Assembly: GCA_000711775.1 (NCBI GenBank)
Contig: ARYC01017658.1
Location: 1 to 64,000, forward strand
Reading direction: 5' to 3'
DNA length: 64,000 nucleotides
DNA from: Oxytricha trifallax
Lineage: Eukaryota; Ciliophora; Spirotrichea; Sporadotrichida; Oxytrichidae
This document shows positions 22,141 through 34,017 of the stretch, piece by piece (position 1 is the first letter of the stretch; each line of letters begins with the position of its first letter). Position numbers and translations under genes: made by a program. The notes under the pieces are model-generated. The model searched no databases and was not told the DNA's origin. It saw only the letters and a program-made list of their open reading frames with translations.

Positions 22141-23850
22141 ATTTTTACAATAAAATCTCAAACCTATAATACAGGAGGTACTTAAATAAAAATAAGTAAT
22201 ATAAAATTAGAACCGAAGTAAATTAAGGATGTCGTACATGACGGCTTTGTCCGCTGTCTTGAAGGGAGCCAAAATATTTGATGTGCACCAGTTCGACATC
22301 GATTCGATTCTAAAAGATGAAGGAATGGATCTATGGGATCAAAAATACGAGACCATTGAGTCAGAACACGAAGAAAGTGAACCAAGCCACTCAAATTCCT
22401 CCAAAAGCAACCTCACAACTCAAGGACAGCTACTTATTTAGTACCTAACCTATTACAGAACAAAAATCTGTCCAGATTTCTTAACAGAAACTAGATCAGA
22501 ATTTAGAAAAGGTCATACCAAAATTCCTAAGTGATACACATTCTGACGAACAAGTAGACATATGGGACAAAATGCTCATAACAGCGACACATCTACTATA
22601 ACTTTATAACTTATATTAGATACAAAGATATCAATTAGTAGAGGAGTACCAAAAGGGGGAAAAACATCCCCTCTCTTCTTTGTATTGCTACTAGACAATG
22701 CAATAAAAACGTTTGAGGTTAAATACAAATTCAAGATAAGAAAGAAAATTAAAGTGTATGCAGATGATATAGCATTCAAATTTTATCCAGATAACATTGA
22801 TGACATCAAACAAAAAATTAGAGACCACTTTAAACTATATGGACTTGTCATAAATGATGATAAATGTGTAGATATAAACGCTCAAAAATCTGACTTCTTT
22901 AATCTTTCATAATATAAAAAGAAGTTTAGATATCTAGGACTAAACATCAGCCAACATCATATAAAGATCTTTGAAGAAGTAATCAGTAACATACACAGTG
23001 AATAAAAAACTTCTTACTTGAACAGCTTTAAAAGTGATGACTATCTTTACTAAAGAATATACTAATAATAAATATTCTCGAGAGTCCAAACAAAACTGAC
23101 ACCAATTCTAACATCAACTAAATCCAACCACATATCAGAAATAACAAACATGTATAAAAGAGGCGCGCCTGCATTTATCCAAAGAGGAGATTCCTTCCTA
23201 AAAGTTTTCTATTCAAATACACTAAAACTTTTTGACTACTCACCATTTCTAACAGACCTACTTATTATCTCCTTAATCTAAGATAAATATGACTAAGAAA
23301 TATCAAATGCTTAATTCATACAAACAGAATGGATCAACAAGTATGAACTCCTTTGGCAAACATGAACCCTATTCTCAAATGCAACAACTATTTAAATGGG
23401 AAACAACAAGAAAATCCTTTACTATAGAGCAAATATGATAGCCAAATACATGCCAAACTCTCTTATGATACTACTCCATCACTAACCTAAAGCTTTTGGT
23501 AAACCAGTATCTTGCAAATGTGGCCAAGAATTTGAAGCAAACTGGAAACATCTTCCCCATATCTATATTGATGTTATAGAACTTAGAAACATCTTTAAAA
23601 ACTAATCAACAAGATTGAGAACTTTGTGCTAGAGAGAAGCAAAATGGATTACAATCCAGATATTACAACACAACTTGAAACACATCTCAAGGAGTAAAGA
23701 ATCAACCTGAAGAGAACTCAGAAAGTCATAAGACAACACATATGGGATTTAAATTAAAGGGCTTGACCCTTATATATATATATATATATATTAACATATA
23801 TTAAAGATCGGGGGTCCCCAGAGACCTCAATGTGATCGTATTATTATTAT
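22141..23850 (+). mobile_element. LINE-like non-LTR retrotransposon fragment
   Basis: Reverse-transcriptase coding DNA followed by a (TA)n tract at about 23770-23793, a GC-rich GGGGGTCCCCAGAGACC stretch and a (TTA)n-like tail at 23840-23855, the layout of a non-LTR element's 3' end. No long terminal repeats are seen. The 5' end is probably truncated near 22200. Confidence 0.7.
22229..23760 (+). pseudogene. Non-LTR retrotransposon reverse transcriptase
   Basis: Copies element RNA into DNA. Visible motifs are RGVPKGGKTSPLFFVLLLD (RT block 4, compare QG-x-P-QG-x-x-x-SP) and VYADDIAFKF (catalytic YADD, block 5), then GLVINDDKC (block 6) and FRYLGLNI (block 7). A thumb-like region follows, and a C-terminal CKCGQEFEANWKHLPH motif resembles the C-x-C...H tail of LINEs. 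The N-terminal 70 residues are acidic and lack an endonuclease motif. In-frame TGA codons before block 4 and after YELLWQT, plus missing early RT blocks, show a dead, internally deleted copy. Confidence 0.75.
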
Positions 23851-23855
23851 TAAAT

Positions 23856-24650
23856 AAAAATAAATATTAAAATCAAGGTTAATTACCATTTTATCAAATC
23901 TATTTATTAATAAAACTAGTAAGTTGGAATGGACATAAATTATTTATAAAGAGAAAAATAATTATTGAGAAAATGCATGGTTAGAATGTGCTGCAAAACA
24001 AAATTTAAACTTATAATAAATAAATTAAAGTGAATAATGTATTTCTGCACTAGCTTTTATGATAAATTGTGAGTTAATGCTAATAAACCATTTTTCTCAA
24101 TAAATCCCTCAACTGTTACAAAGTAAGTTATTTTTAAAGAAGCGAAACATATTATTCAACATAATATAGAGAAAAAAAAAGATAAAAGTTCTTTCCAAAT
24201 TAATAAAAATCTACTTCAAATGGTTAATAATGCATACTTATGTTATAAAAAAATAAAATATAACTCATTACAACAATATCTAAAATTAAAAATCAAGCAA
24301 GTAAGTTAACTTTCCTTGTCCATATTAGTCTAATTTTTGAATCATTCCTTCATGTTTATTGAAAATGGATAAAATTCTCTAATCTTAAGGAGTCCTATGA
24401 AAAATAAGATTTGAGGAATAAATTAAAATCATTTAAAAGTATAAAAGATGAACGATAGGTTAAATAGCAAACGTTAATATGCATATTCTATACTAAGTTT
24501 ATTTTATCAAAATATCGAGAATTATAGCGTTGGTTCCTTCAAAATGATTTATTATTTTATTTTAGATATGTAAGAGAATTGATGTAACTCAAAGTAATTA
24601 ATCTTTTAGACTTATTTATAAACTGATTTGAAATATTTAATTAAATCATA
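23856..24650. other. AT-rich intergenic DNA
   Basis: Nothing recognised on either strand. Confidence 0.5.
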
Positions 24651-24652
24651 GT

Positions 24653-24805
24653 AATCATGAGGAGACTTCCGGCTATTCCAGAGATACTTTTGGAGAGATT
24701 CATTACAAAGTGAAACTGACAGCAGAATATAAACAATTTCCAAATTAAGATGATAAAGATGAATATGTTGAAAATTTTTTAAATTATAAATTTCCTTTAA
24801 ATTGA
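24653..24805 (+). CDS. Short coding-like segment
   Basis: Fifty codons to TGA at 24803-24805, beginning NHEETSGYSRDTFGEIHYKV and continuing with LTAEYKQFPN and an acidic DDKDEY. Composition is clearly coding-like against AT-rich flanks. No start codon, so it may be the last segment of a split gene. Family unknown. Confidence 0.35.
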
Positions 24806-27121
24806 ATATCTTGTAAATTAATTAAAATAGAGTTCTGACATAAAAAGTACCTATCATAAAATGTAAAAAAATAGCTCTCTTTTTTACTTTATAATTTGTG
24901 TCTATATATATTATTGCTCTTAATAAGTGTATAGTTTAACGATAAATTCTCATTATTTTTTATTTTATACACTGTAATGTAATTAATTAACTGGGAAATT
25001 ATTCATCATTATTACTTTAATTTTTATAATTATAATAATACCAATAATATTATTGTGATGAATATTAATACATGCAATTAAATTAAAAAAAAAAAATTTC
25101 AAAAAAAGTTTCATCATTCTATTCACTTTCAATCACATCACAATATTATTTTATCAGTCTTCCCATTTCTTGAATTTGAGATATTTAATAAGTTACCTGT
25201 TTATTCTCTTAATTACTCTTTCTGCCAAGCTCATTATAAAATAAATATTCTTTTTTGTAATTTACAAATTTAAAGGAATAAAAGACTCTTTTACCTTTAA
25301 CAGCTTTAGTTTTTTATTTTAAAAATTAATTTCATTTTTATTGATCAACAATTTATTATTAATTATAAATAAATCCACCAAAGGAAATTCTATAATTATT
25401 CATATTTTTATAATTATCGCCATTTTTAACATTAATACTTCTTTGTTATCATTGCTTTTAAGTGTCTTTGAACAAATCACACTGAGGTCAATCAATCCCC
25501 CGAACTTATATAAGTTGATATTAAATAGGGGGCGAGTATATTTTTGCTTTATTTTGCATTATAGTGCATCTTAGCCAATGCTAGACTTGATTAATCCTGC
25601 ATTCACTTTCTCTTTTTTTTCTTGATAAATTTTGAACTGTGTGGCAGCGTATTGACTGGGCAATCAGATTTTGACTTGATTTTTGACTAATGGAAAAACC
25701 TTCTGTTGTCTATTTAATAGGCATTACTCACTTCAGCTCTTTCATAAGACATGGAAAATCTAAATTGTTGCATATCTTCTAGGATACGAAATATTCTCAG
25801 CAATCGATTCCGGATTTGTCAGTTTACTTTAGTTTTGAATGTTTATTTAGTTAATTAAAACATATCTATTGTTTTTATAATTATTTTCTTTCCAAGTTTG
25901 ACTCTTATTCTTATTTTCTTATTATATATTATAAAATTCTTATCGTCTCTTTTCTGATCTTATTCTGATTGAGTGTTTGAACTTTATCGCAATTTCTGAT
26001 GTTATCTTTCACTTTTGTTGTCTGATTGTTCACCCAGGTAACCCCATTTTTGAAAATCCATAAATTTATTTCACATGTGTTAAATCTTCTTCTTCTTTGT
26101 TTTGTTTTTTCTTTGGTTGCTGTTGGTTGTGAGAGACTTAACGTTAAATGTTAAATTTCTTTTATTCCTGTCAGACAGTACTGTATACTAAACGTGTCTT
26201 CATCTAAATCTTGAAGGTTAACTTAAGGTTCTTTAGGCTTACTATTTAGTACTGAAGAATGTAATTCGTTATTGTTGATTTCTTAATTTAATTTAAATTT
26301 TATTTTATTTTTTTAATATAGTCTGTTCTTTGATGTTTTTAATGGGATTTGTTGTTGTTTCTGGTATGAATAAAAAACAAAGTTTGAGTTGAAAAGTTTA
26401 AGCTTTTGGTTATTTGTTTTGTTACAATCATTTTTAATGTTTTAATTAAGAAAGCCATAAATTTAGTTTTAGTTTTTTGAATTATTGTCAAAGATAGTTT
26501 GTTACAATTACTATTAGATATGTTATTGTTTTCATACTTTTCAGATTTCCCGAGTTAACTCCAAAAATTTAACTTGGGGTTTTCCAATTTTGTGAGTTAT
26601 TACATTCTTTGGAGTTTGTTTTTGTAAGAGTAGCTGGTTTCTGTTGATCTGGGTTGTTTTCTTATTGGTTCATTTTTCTTCTTTGTTATCGAACATCTTG
26701 TTCGAGAAGTTTTAAAAATTTATCATTTGGCTAGATTTCATCAAGGGACCTAGCTAGTAGATCAGCTTAGTAGTTAGTCAGCTTTAGGCTTAGGAGACCG
26801 TTTTCAATGCAGTGAAGTAATTTTTAAAACTATAGATCGTCAAATGTGTTTACGAACGGCTCTAGTTCTATCTTTTCCAACGGCGATTTACCACTGGGGA
26901 TCTGTTGGTTAGAAAGTAATTGTGTGGTCCAGGTAGGTTCATTTAAGAAATTTGGTATTAATCCTGGATCCACCTTTCTAATTTAATAATTATTCTTTCA
27001 ACAATAATCATGACATGTCGTTTCTCGTTACTCAACAAAAGACCTTTTTAAAATGAAATAATGCATAAATTTTTTAATTAAAAGAATATAAAATTATATA
27101 TATATTACGATAAAAAATATA
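24806..27121. other. Long non-coding stretch, T-rich; weak GC island 26730-26990
   Basis: Mostly AT/T-rich without a supported gene. Around 26730-26990 base composition approaches coding level (TTTACGAACGGCTCTAG and GGGGATCTGTTGG are examples), but all frames are broken or featureless. It could be upstream DNA of the gene starting at 27122. Confidence 0.45.
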
Positions 27122-27786
27122 ATGTCATCTAAGAAACCACTCACAAATAAACAGGATGATAAGGTATTGCTTTTTTTCTATTTATACATAAAATACTAAC
27201 ATTCTTTTATTTTTAGTGAGATAATCTTGATGATCCAGTACCTAAAAACGAAAGCCAGTTTAAGATAATATTCAAGACGAAGCAAGAAATATGTCACAAC
27301 TTCAAGTTGAAACATGACTGGATTTCGGTTTAAGGCCATGATAAGATAGATTTTCAGAAGCAGCCACTGGAATTCTACTGGTGTCTATAGGAATTTTCTA
27401 TAGGATTCCCACTAAGGCTACATAGGTTTCCTATAATCCCATCATCGGCTTCTTGGTCAACCTTCCATCTAACAATAATATTCGAAGTAAAGTAAAAGCA
27501 CCCTAACTAACTCAGCATTTTAGCACATTAATATGATCAAAGATACGCAGATTATCTATCATGCTTACTTAAGCACTTTATACATATAGCACTAAGCTTA
27601 ATTTTCTAAATTATCAATAAAATCAAACTGCTTCATGTACATCTAATTCTTCCCGGTATATTTATCTCATGTATATTTTACTAATTCAATCTCTTTATTC
27701 ACTCAAAAATTATGCTTTTATTTAAAAGAATTTGCAAATCTATTATTGCAGTTGGAATAGTCCGTAAATTTATTCGTTCAAATTGA
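27122..27786 (+). CDS. Unidentified gene split by a 62-bp IES
   Basis: ATG at 27122 opens MSSKKPLTNKQDD, then 62 AT-rich bases flanked by GATAA interrupt the frame. Joining the two GATAA copies gives ...QDDNLDDPVPKNESQFK in frame. The second segment continues FKIIFKTKQEICHNFKLKHD and WISVQGHDKIDFQKQPLEFY and stays open to TGA 27784-27786. The last 70 or so codons are very hydrophobic and AT-rich and may be non-coding or contain another junction. Protein family unknown. A GT...AG intron reading of the interruption is possible in position but leaves TGA directly after the acceptor, so the pointer reading fits better. Confidence 0.6.
27158..27219. other. IES with GATAA pointer
   Basis: Pointer copies are at 27158-27162 and 27220-27224. 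The 62 removed bases (one pointer included) are almost pure A/T in contrast to both sides. Excision restores the reading frame. Spirotrich IESs are typically short, AT-rich and flanked by pointers of 2 to about 20 bp, which fits. Confidence 0.65.
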
Positions 27787-27789
27787 TTT

Positions 27790-28670
27790 TAATAATTTTT
27801 TTTAAATAATTTATAGAATGTTTCAATGTCCAAATTTTTATAGTGTAAGGAGCCTTAGAAGTATAGGTAAGATAAGTTAACAAAAGATTTCAAATAGCAT
27901 TTTAAAAAATTTAATGAAATTAAATTGAAGGCACGAATAAAAGCTATCACATAAATGATCTGCTAAATTATTAATTTAAACTGCCTCTAAAAGATATAAA
28001 AAATGATTAAATTTATAATTAAAACATTTAGAGATAATCCTTAATTCTTTGAAAGTTAAAAATAGTAAGATATACTAATTTTTAGTATTATTAATATGTT
28101 TAATATATTTAGTTTTTTAGTAATCATTATTAAGATATATAATAATCAGAAGATGAATTAATTATCAATCGCAATTACATAATAATCAATAACAATATGC
28201 AGTTTCATCTAAAATATTGTAATAAAAATCCCCATTTGAATAATATATATTTAATTTTATAAGCTTTAGCATATTTAAATAAGCGAAAGCCAGAATGATT
28301 AATATATTAGGGCAATTTGTACTTTGATTAAATAAAAATTTAGAACAATTCTTCACCATAAATCTGGCTTTACTTCGAATTAAATCAACAAATATTGCAA
28401 TAACTTAAAATGCTCCACTTTAAAAAAGTAATTTTTCAAACTCTTTTCTTTAGATTGTTCTACTATTTCAAAGTTCTTCTGTCGCATCTTTCTATATTAG
28501 TTGATATTAACAAGAGGAAATTTTATTAAAAGTGAGATTTTATGATTGTTTATCAGTATTAAGTTTGCCTAACAAGCAATAAAATACAAAAATTTACCAA
28601 ATTAATTAATTGTTAAAAATGGAAAATTAACGAATCAAAGTAATCAATAATTTACGTAACTTTTGTAAAT
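27790..28670. other. AT-rich intergenic DNA
   Basis: No gene or repeat recognised. Confidence 0.5.
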
Positions 28671-28746
28671 AAAACCCCAAGAGTATTTTTTTGAATTAAT
28701 TTGAATTTGAAAATTAATTAATTCTTATATTTTTATTATTATAATT

Positions 28747-28827
28747 AGTTGGTAGCTTTCTGTTAAATGATAGTAGTACTAATATATATATAGGGGGGGG
28801 TCTTCAAAAATCAAAAAGCTACCAACT
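28747..28827. repeat. CTE-1 subterminal hairpin with G8 loop
   Basis: AGTTGGTAGCTTT (28747-28759) pairs with AAAGCTACCAACT (28815-28827). The loop holds (TA)n and a run of eight G. An equivalent hairpin lies at the same distance from the tip in CTE-2. Confidence 0.8.
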
Positions 28828-28916
28828 TTTGAGGCCTGATCTGATTAAATTTTATTATAGTATAATAAGCCTTAATTATTTTAATATATACACCCCAGTC
28901 AAAACAAAGATGCTGA

Positions 28917-29345
28917 GCCCTGATAACAGAGTATCTCAAAAAATCATTCCCTTCCTATCGTCACCATCGGTGGAGTTGGACCCCCCAGCTCCTCACAACA
29001 ATCCTCCGCGCAGCCCTAGAGCCCTCCCACATCCCAGAAGCCGTCATCTTCGGGACGCGACTCAGGTACCTGCTGGACAACCAATCCTTTGTCCTCAGAT
29101 CATACAAGGAGATTGATGACATGGTCTTAGCCATCTTTGGCAGGAATGTAACCACTCACTACCAGGAGATGGTAGATTATAGTATTCAGCTCCACCTATC
29201 AGTCCGCAAGCTGGACTTTCACAACGACATAGCCTACTTGAAGGAGATGGAGGGAGACTTGACTAGAGAGTCAACCGTGAGATTAACGATGGGAAGACAC
29301 AACGATGGAGACGCGCACAAAGTCAGAGGTGGGGGCCCTCCCTGA
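28917..29345 (+). CDS. CTE-1 ORF a, unknown protein
   Basis: One frame is open from 28917 to TGA 29343-29345 (142 codons): ALITEYLKKSFPSYRHHRWS, then HIPEAVIFGTRLRYLLDNQS, FVLRSYKEIDDMVLAIFGRN and SVRKLDFHNDIAYLKEMEGD. GC-rich codons and a mixed hydrophilic composition argue for real coding. There is no ATG at the start of the open frame (first ATG at DDMV), so the N-terminus may be elsewhere or lost. It resembles no domain I know. An ORF in another frame (28829-29116) is a shadow. Confidence 0.55.
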   Translation, partial: ALITEYLKKSFPSYRHHRWSWTPQLLTTILRAALEPSHIPEAVIFGTRLRYLLDNQSFVLRSYKEIDDMVLAIFGRNVTTHYQEMVDYSIQLHLSVRKLDFHNDIAYLKEMEGDLTRESTVRLTMGRHNDGDAHKVRGGGPP

Positions 29346-30304
29346 TAGATACTTGACAAAACCCCAACCGCCATTGAGGATTTCACGATGGACTAGACAA
29401 TGAGGCCTTCAAACATTGAAGATCAGGAGCGGACGCCCTCAGCGCATGCAGGTTGAGAATGTGTCGATTCCTAGCTTGACTCCTCATCAGTGGGCTGCCT
29501 GTCTCCAGAACTACTCGCTACCTGAACGAATTACTAGAGAAAATAAAACAACCTAAGAAATAACGAATTAATCCCTAACGGTCACTCAACAAATAACCTA
29601 ATGACCAAGAATATCTAAAAAAGCCAAGCAAAAGGCCAGCTGATAAAGACCTCCAGAAGATGTTCATAAGGGCCCCCCTTGGCCAGCAACTCCTATACCC
29701 TCACGGATTTCCTCTGGTGCTATTAGGAATTCATTTAGAAATTTCCTCTAATCTAGAGAAGGAAGACTGATAGCGCTGAACGCTTTTCCCCCACAAGGTC
29801 AAGCAGGCTTGCCATCCTGAGCCACTCAGGAAGAAGGACGTTCTAGGCACCCTGATGACTATAATTTTTAACGCCTAATATCGACATGGGCTGGCTCACC
29901 GGCGCCTTCACCTATTCCTTGGTAGCCCTCGCCACCTGAGTCCCTAGGAGGCCTGATTAGGGGTAAGTTTATTGACAAATTACAATTGGGGTATCATCAA
30001 TTAAGTAATTAAATATATTTATATTAATTAAAATTATAGAGAAAAAGAAAAATTAGCGCAACTTCGCTAGGGCGTGTGCTGTGTGCCCCGAGCACCCAAT
30101 TTCCTCCTAGTTTTGAAAGGGCTACAAATGACCTTAAGTTCGCCCTACTAGCTCAACATTCGCTAAAAAACTCAAAGGCAAAAAAGTCTGGGAGATTTTG
30201 TAAGTTTAAAAATTTGATCGTTTAATAGATTAAATCAAGGGTTTTATTATCTTTAAACAGCTGCCCTATTTAATTAATTAAAACTAAAACTTTAAAACTT
30301 ATAT
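29346..30304 (+). pseudogene. CTE-1 middle region, degenerate coding DNA
   Basis: Contains DFLWCYQEFIQKFPL (29706-29750), homologous to DFFKCYYEFIYIFPL in the centre of CTE-3. Further right it holds a 200-bp block matching the CTE-3 arm (around GCGTGTGCTGTGTG at 30071). Frames change repeatedly, so the gene is broken here. Confidence 0.45.
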
Positions 30305-30730
30305 GCGATTATAGAAAAATGGAGTGCTCCCACTGCACCAGACCCTAGCAGTAATACCTACGCCAGAATCGCCAAGATCTTCTATTACTATGAAAAGATC
30401 AGGACCAAGCAGTTCATCCTTCCCTTTGACAGCATTGTGGACGAGGTCGAGGCCGCCCCTGAGGGTCGCGAGGAGTTCGAGGTGGCTTGGCATTGGTTCT
30501 TCAGTGTATCTCCCACATAAAAGTATAGGCTCCTGCGAGATCCCTAAGTCACAGCTCCATAAGGGAGGTCTGGCCACTTGCCTTCATTCACGACAGAGAT
30601 ACATCTTCCTGATCAGGGATGGGACGAACACCTTCTTGAAACTGAGAGAGATTCTTTTAGTAATATTCATAATGTTAATATTCATTTTCCACCCACTTTG
30701 CATTTCTCCGAATGGGGTTTTATTTTTTTC
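30305..30730 (+). CDS. CTE-1 ORF b, unknown protein
   Basis: Open for more than 140 codons with TAA/TAG as Gln: SSNTYARIAKIFYYYEKIRT, then FILPFDSIVDEVEAAPEGRE, then EFEVAWHWFFSV and a C-terminal WDEHLLETERDSFSN. The motif N-x-Y-x-(R/K)-I-x4-(F/Y)-Y-Y/D also occurs in CTE-2 (NPYVKIQQAYFYD), which links the two elements. No TGA occurs before the terminal repeat, so the stop is uncertain. The minus-strand ORF 30299-30577 is its shadow. Confidence 0.5.
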
Positions 30731-30809
30731 AGTAATTAAATTTATTAAAGTTAGATTAATTAATTTATCATTCTCTCTATTCCTTAAAAAAATACTCTTG
30801 GGGTTTTAT

Positions 30810-31965
30810 CTAATTAATAGTATTTACATTAGACAGTAATTAATTCAAATTATTGATAAAATAGAAAACTATTGGAAAATAATCTAATCGTAAAAATTCA
30901 AATTGTAATTAATTATATTTAGTTTAAGCACTATAAGTAAGAAAAAATAATTTTATATTTATATGTATTATGAGTGAATAATTATGCACTTATTAATTTA
31001 ATTAATCTAATACTTTTCTAAAATGATTATATTTCTATTAAGTATGACAACTTGTCAGATATTTTGAGATATTTGAGCAAACGTAGAGTGTGTGTTCTGT
31101 TTTTTCTATAATTAAATACAAATTTGATGGGTCCGCTGATTCAAATTATTATAATTATATATTTAGAAAATGCAAGTATTACTCTTGTTCCATCAAAGTA
31201 AAATAAATATTAAGTATAAATGAATAATATATTGTGATATATTTTTCCTAGTTTTGTTTATATCGAGAAATTGATATTGTAATTTAAATCCTATTTGAAT
31301 TAATCTAATAAATTATAAATATTTTACGTTTCTTTATTTAATTCAAATAATTTCCATTTATAAATTCATTAATAATATCAACAAATTTTTATTATTTTTC
31401 TTAAAGAGCAATTTGACTTATTTAATTGAAGAATTAAAGTGAAGCAGAATACTGCTTACTCTCAGTATTTACTCGATTAAAATATTCATAATAACTTTTA
31501 TTTGTTGCATTTTTTATAAAAATAGTTATGAAAAACAATAAATATTATTATTCTTGACTTGAAACCTCTAATTAATGCCATAAATTTTGCTTTATGAAAC
31601 TAACTTTGAAGATATTTTAAAAGTAAATTTAAATCATATTTTAAATGTATTTTTATCAATTTTGCATTGAAATTTTGAAGGGTATAGATATTGATAGAAC
31701 ACACTTTTAATAACACTAAATTGCAATTATTATTTTTTAGTTTAATATAATCGTTTTTCTAGTCTATAGTTGTTCAAATTCAAATCTCTATATAATTTTA
31801 TGTTTAGTATAGGTATTTAAATACGATTATACTAGTAGAGCACTGAAATATTAAAAAAGCGATTATTTAAACAAATTATAAATGATTACAAGTATTTAAT
31901 TAAAAAATAAAATCTATATTATGGATTGCTTACAGTGTTTGTCAGCAGATACTCCACAATTCTAG
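30810..31965. other. AT-rich spacer between CTE-1 and CTE-2
   Basis: No coding-like frame or repeat recognised. Confidence 0.5.
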
Positions 31966-32043
31966 TAAAACCCCAATGCTATTATTCACAAAACTTGGGT
32001 GACGATAATAATTAATTAAGATAAATAAAAATATTATTAAAAT

Positions 32044-32112
32044 TTGGTAGCTTTAGTAATTTAAAAGAGGGGCCTGTTGTAGTAGTATAGGGGTTTGTAC
32101 TAAAGCTACCAA
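32044..32112. repeat. CTE-2 subterminal hairpin with GGGG loops
   Basis: TTGGTAGCTTTAGTA (32044-32058) pairs perfectly with TACTAAAGCTACCAA (32098-32112). The loop carries AGAGGGGCC and ATAGGGG. The core TTGGTAGCTTT is identical to CTE-1. Confidence 0.85.
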
Positions 32113-32201
32113 AATGACGTGATCCTCAATTTAATTATTATAATTCTCTTAGACCCTAAAATAATTCTTTTCAAATCCAATTCAACCCATAAATCCTTCC
32201 A

Positions 32202-32620
32202 ATGAACCCCCTCGTTGTCAATATTCGTAAATCTTAAAGCTGTAAAGAAGACCCAGAGTTGGCGGAGGACCCAACTGAGAATCTACTTCTCGATAATCTA
32301 GAATTTGACGATCTCCTGCTCTCAAAGACATCTTTCAAACAGCGCTTAAACGAGCTCATGAGTAACATTAAGGTAGTGAATAGAAGCCAGGAGGCCCTCT
32401 GATGAGTGGTTAGCTGCATTCTGGGTCCACGATCCACGCGTTGATATGCGTCAGTAGTGCAAGAGACCTTGAATGAGATTGCAATTACGATGAAGGAAGA
32501 GAGCGGTCACCATATTGGTGGCTCTCATGATGATGATTCAACTCATTACCAAACCATGGGTGACTTCTTGGATCCTACTTTAGATGCTTCGCCTCCTCTC
32601 ACCAGGTAAGAATCATCATG
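32202..32620 (+). pseudogene. CTE-2 first ORF, unknown protein, frameshifted
   Basis: ATG at 32202 opens MNPLVVNIRKSQSCKEDPEL, then TENLLLDNLEFDDLLLSKTS and FKQRLNELMSNIKVVNRSQE to TGA at 32400. A neighbouring frame continues SDEWLAAFWVHDPRVDMRQ, and the first frame resumes with VVQETLNEIAITMKEESGHH and THYQTMGDFLDPTLDASPPL. So two shifts break an otherwise coding-like protein. Helical N-terminus, acidic middle. Family unknown. Confidence 0.5.
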
Positions 32621-33239
32621 ATTATTCAATAATAAAAGAAGGGAAGGAGCACAACGTAACTTATTACTCAAGTTAAGTGATCAGGGGGCGAGTCCCAGCA
32701 TTTATCTCAAGAGCTCCTGCTGTCCAGATACCGTTGGCTCTGAGCCGCCAAGCCATTCAAGCCAATTAATGTATGGATGGGAGCATTGTATTGAACAATA
32801 GCTGAGCCCCACTTATCTTTAAGAAAACAAACAAACAACATTAAAAGAAGCATATGCAACAAAGCCATAATTGTCAAATTAGCTACTATAGTTGCTGCAC
32901 CTATTAAATTTCAAAAAAAATTGAAGATGCTACCATGGGTGCCTTGGTGTAAACTATATGTCTCTTGTGCAAAAGCACTAAGCTCGAATGTAATAGCACT
33001 AAACTGTTGTGCTTTCCGCCGAGCGAAATCTATATTGTTCTAGTGCAAAAGCTATTTAATTTAAATACCTCTGATTCAGGATTCTAGGCAGCCTGCTCTT
33101 TATCCGTGCTACTAGTCTCTTTGGCGGCCGGGCTGGTAAAAAAATTACCCATGAGGAATTGATAAGATACCTAAAGAGCTTAGAGATAATGGGTACAACA
33201 ACAATTTTCAGAAAATTTTGAATATTCCATAATCCCCAC

Positions 33240-34017
33240 AATACATGCAATCATTCATGACTCCTTTTATCGAAAGTGAAGGCAGCTGGCTGTGCAGGGA
33301 TTTGTAACTCACTAGAAAAAACTCTGCTCTCTCGATTGAGGTACTATTCACCAATGGTTTATTCTGTCAAAATGTCCAATTCGCCTGCAACATTGTGTGA
33401 TGAAAACTATTCAGCAGAAAAATCCCTATGTGAAAATCTAGCAAGCTTACTTTTACGACCTTCCAGTAAAGAGCAATGAGGATTGACCTTGAGATAGCTA
33501 ACAAGATACTGGAGCTGAGAGCTGACCTAGACAAACTGAAGGTGCTACCCTATCACCAGCAATATCTGAACGGGATCGACCAGGACTATCACTCTGAGGC
33601 GATGATCGCTCTCGACTGGGCCTGCTTGGAGGCAAAATCTGCGCGCTTGGTGGTATTTTGGCAGACCTTACAGACTACTGTAGAGAAGGATTTGAAAAAT
33701 AAGGGCGTCAAGTACAATCAAAACGATCTCAAGAAGAAAGTGGGAGTGCTCATGAAACAGAGAAGGAATACCCTCGTTGACCGATTGACTAAGGACTTAG
33801 TCAAGCTCATGATGAGCTCTCGCCGCATCCTCCTGAAGTTTATGATTAAAGGTTCAAGGCCGCTCTCACAAAAACTACCCTGGAGTCATTGACTGGTGAA
33901 TCAAAGAAATTCAGACCTATGGATGAAGCAAGTGACGATTTCAATGATTTGAACAAAGAAAGGATGGAACAACTTAAGACTTTGAGAGAGAGAGAGATTA
34001 GCAAATTTTTGAAGTGA
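33240..34017 (+). pseudogene. CTE-2 second ORF, unknown protein, frameshifted
   Basis: Pieces run MQSFMTPFIESEGSW, NPYVKIQQAYFYDLPVKSNE, then from about 33476 LEIANKILELRADLDKLKVL, DWACLEAKSARLVVFWQTLQ and KKKVGVLMKQRRNTLVDRLT, and after another shift FKAALTKTTLESLTGESKKF to TGA 34015-34017. Strongly helical and Lys/Glu-rich, probably coiled coil. It shares the N-x-Y motif with CTE-1 ORF b. No known domain. Confidence 0.55.

Larger units (their letters stand above)
28671..30807 (+). mobile_element. AAAACCCC-tipped element CTE-1 (2137 bp)
   Basis: Terminal inverted repeats of about 24 bp, ATAAAACCCCAAGAGTATTT... at 28669-28692 and its complement at 30786-30809. The interior is GC-rich and coding, in strong contrast to the flanks. 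A subterminal hairpin sits at 28747-28827. Length (AAAACCCC to GGGGTTTT) is exactly that of CTE-2. The middle (29706-29770) and right part (30058-30255) are homologous to CTE-3. I know no named family with this structure. Confidence 0.7.

Noticed and set aside
25490..25550. CCCCC and GGGGG near 25496-25550 as an inverted telomere-like pair
   Set aside because: No A4 or T4 phasing, only a short weak stem and no element between.
27163..27219. GT...AG intron reading of the 27.16-kb interruption
   Set aside because: Splicing there puts TGA directly after the acceptor, while excision between GATAA pointers keeps the frame.
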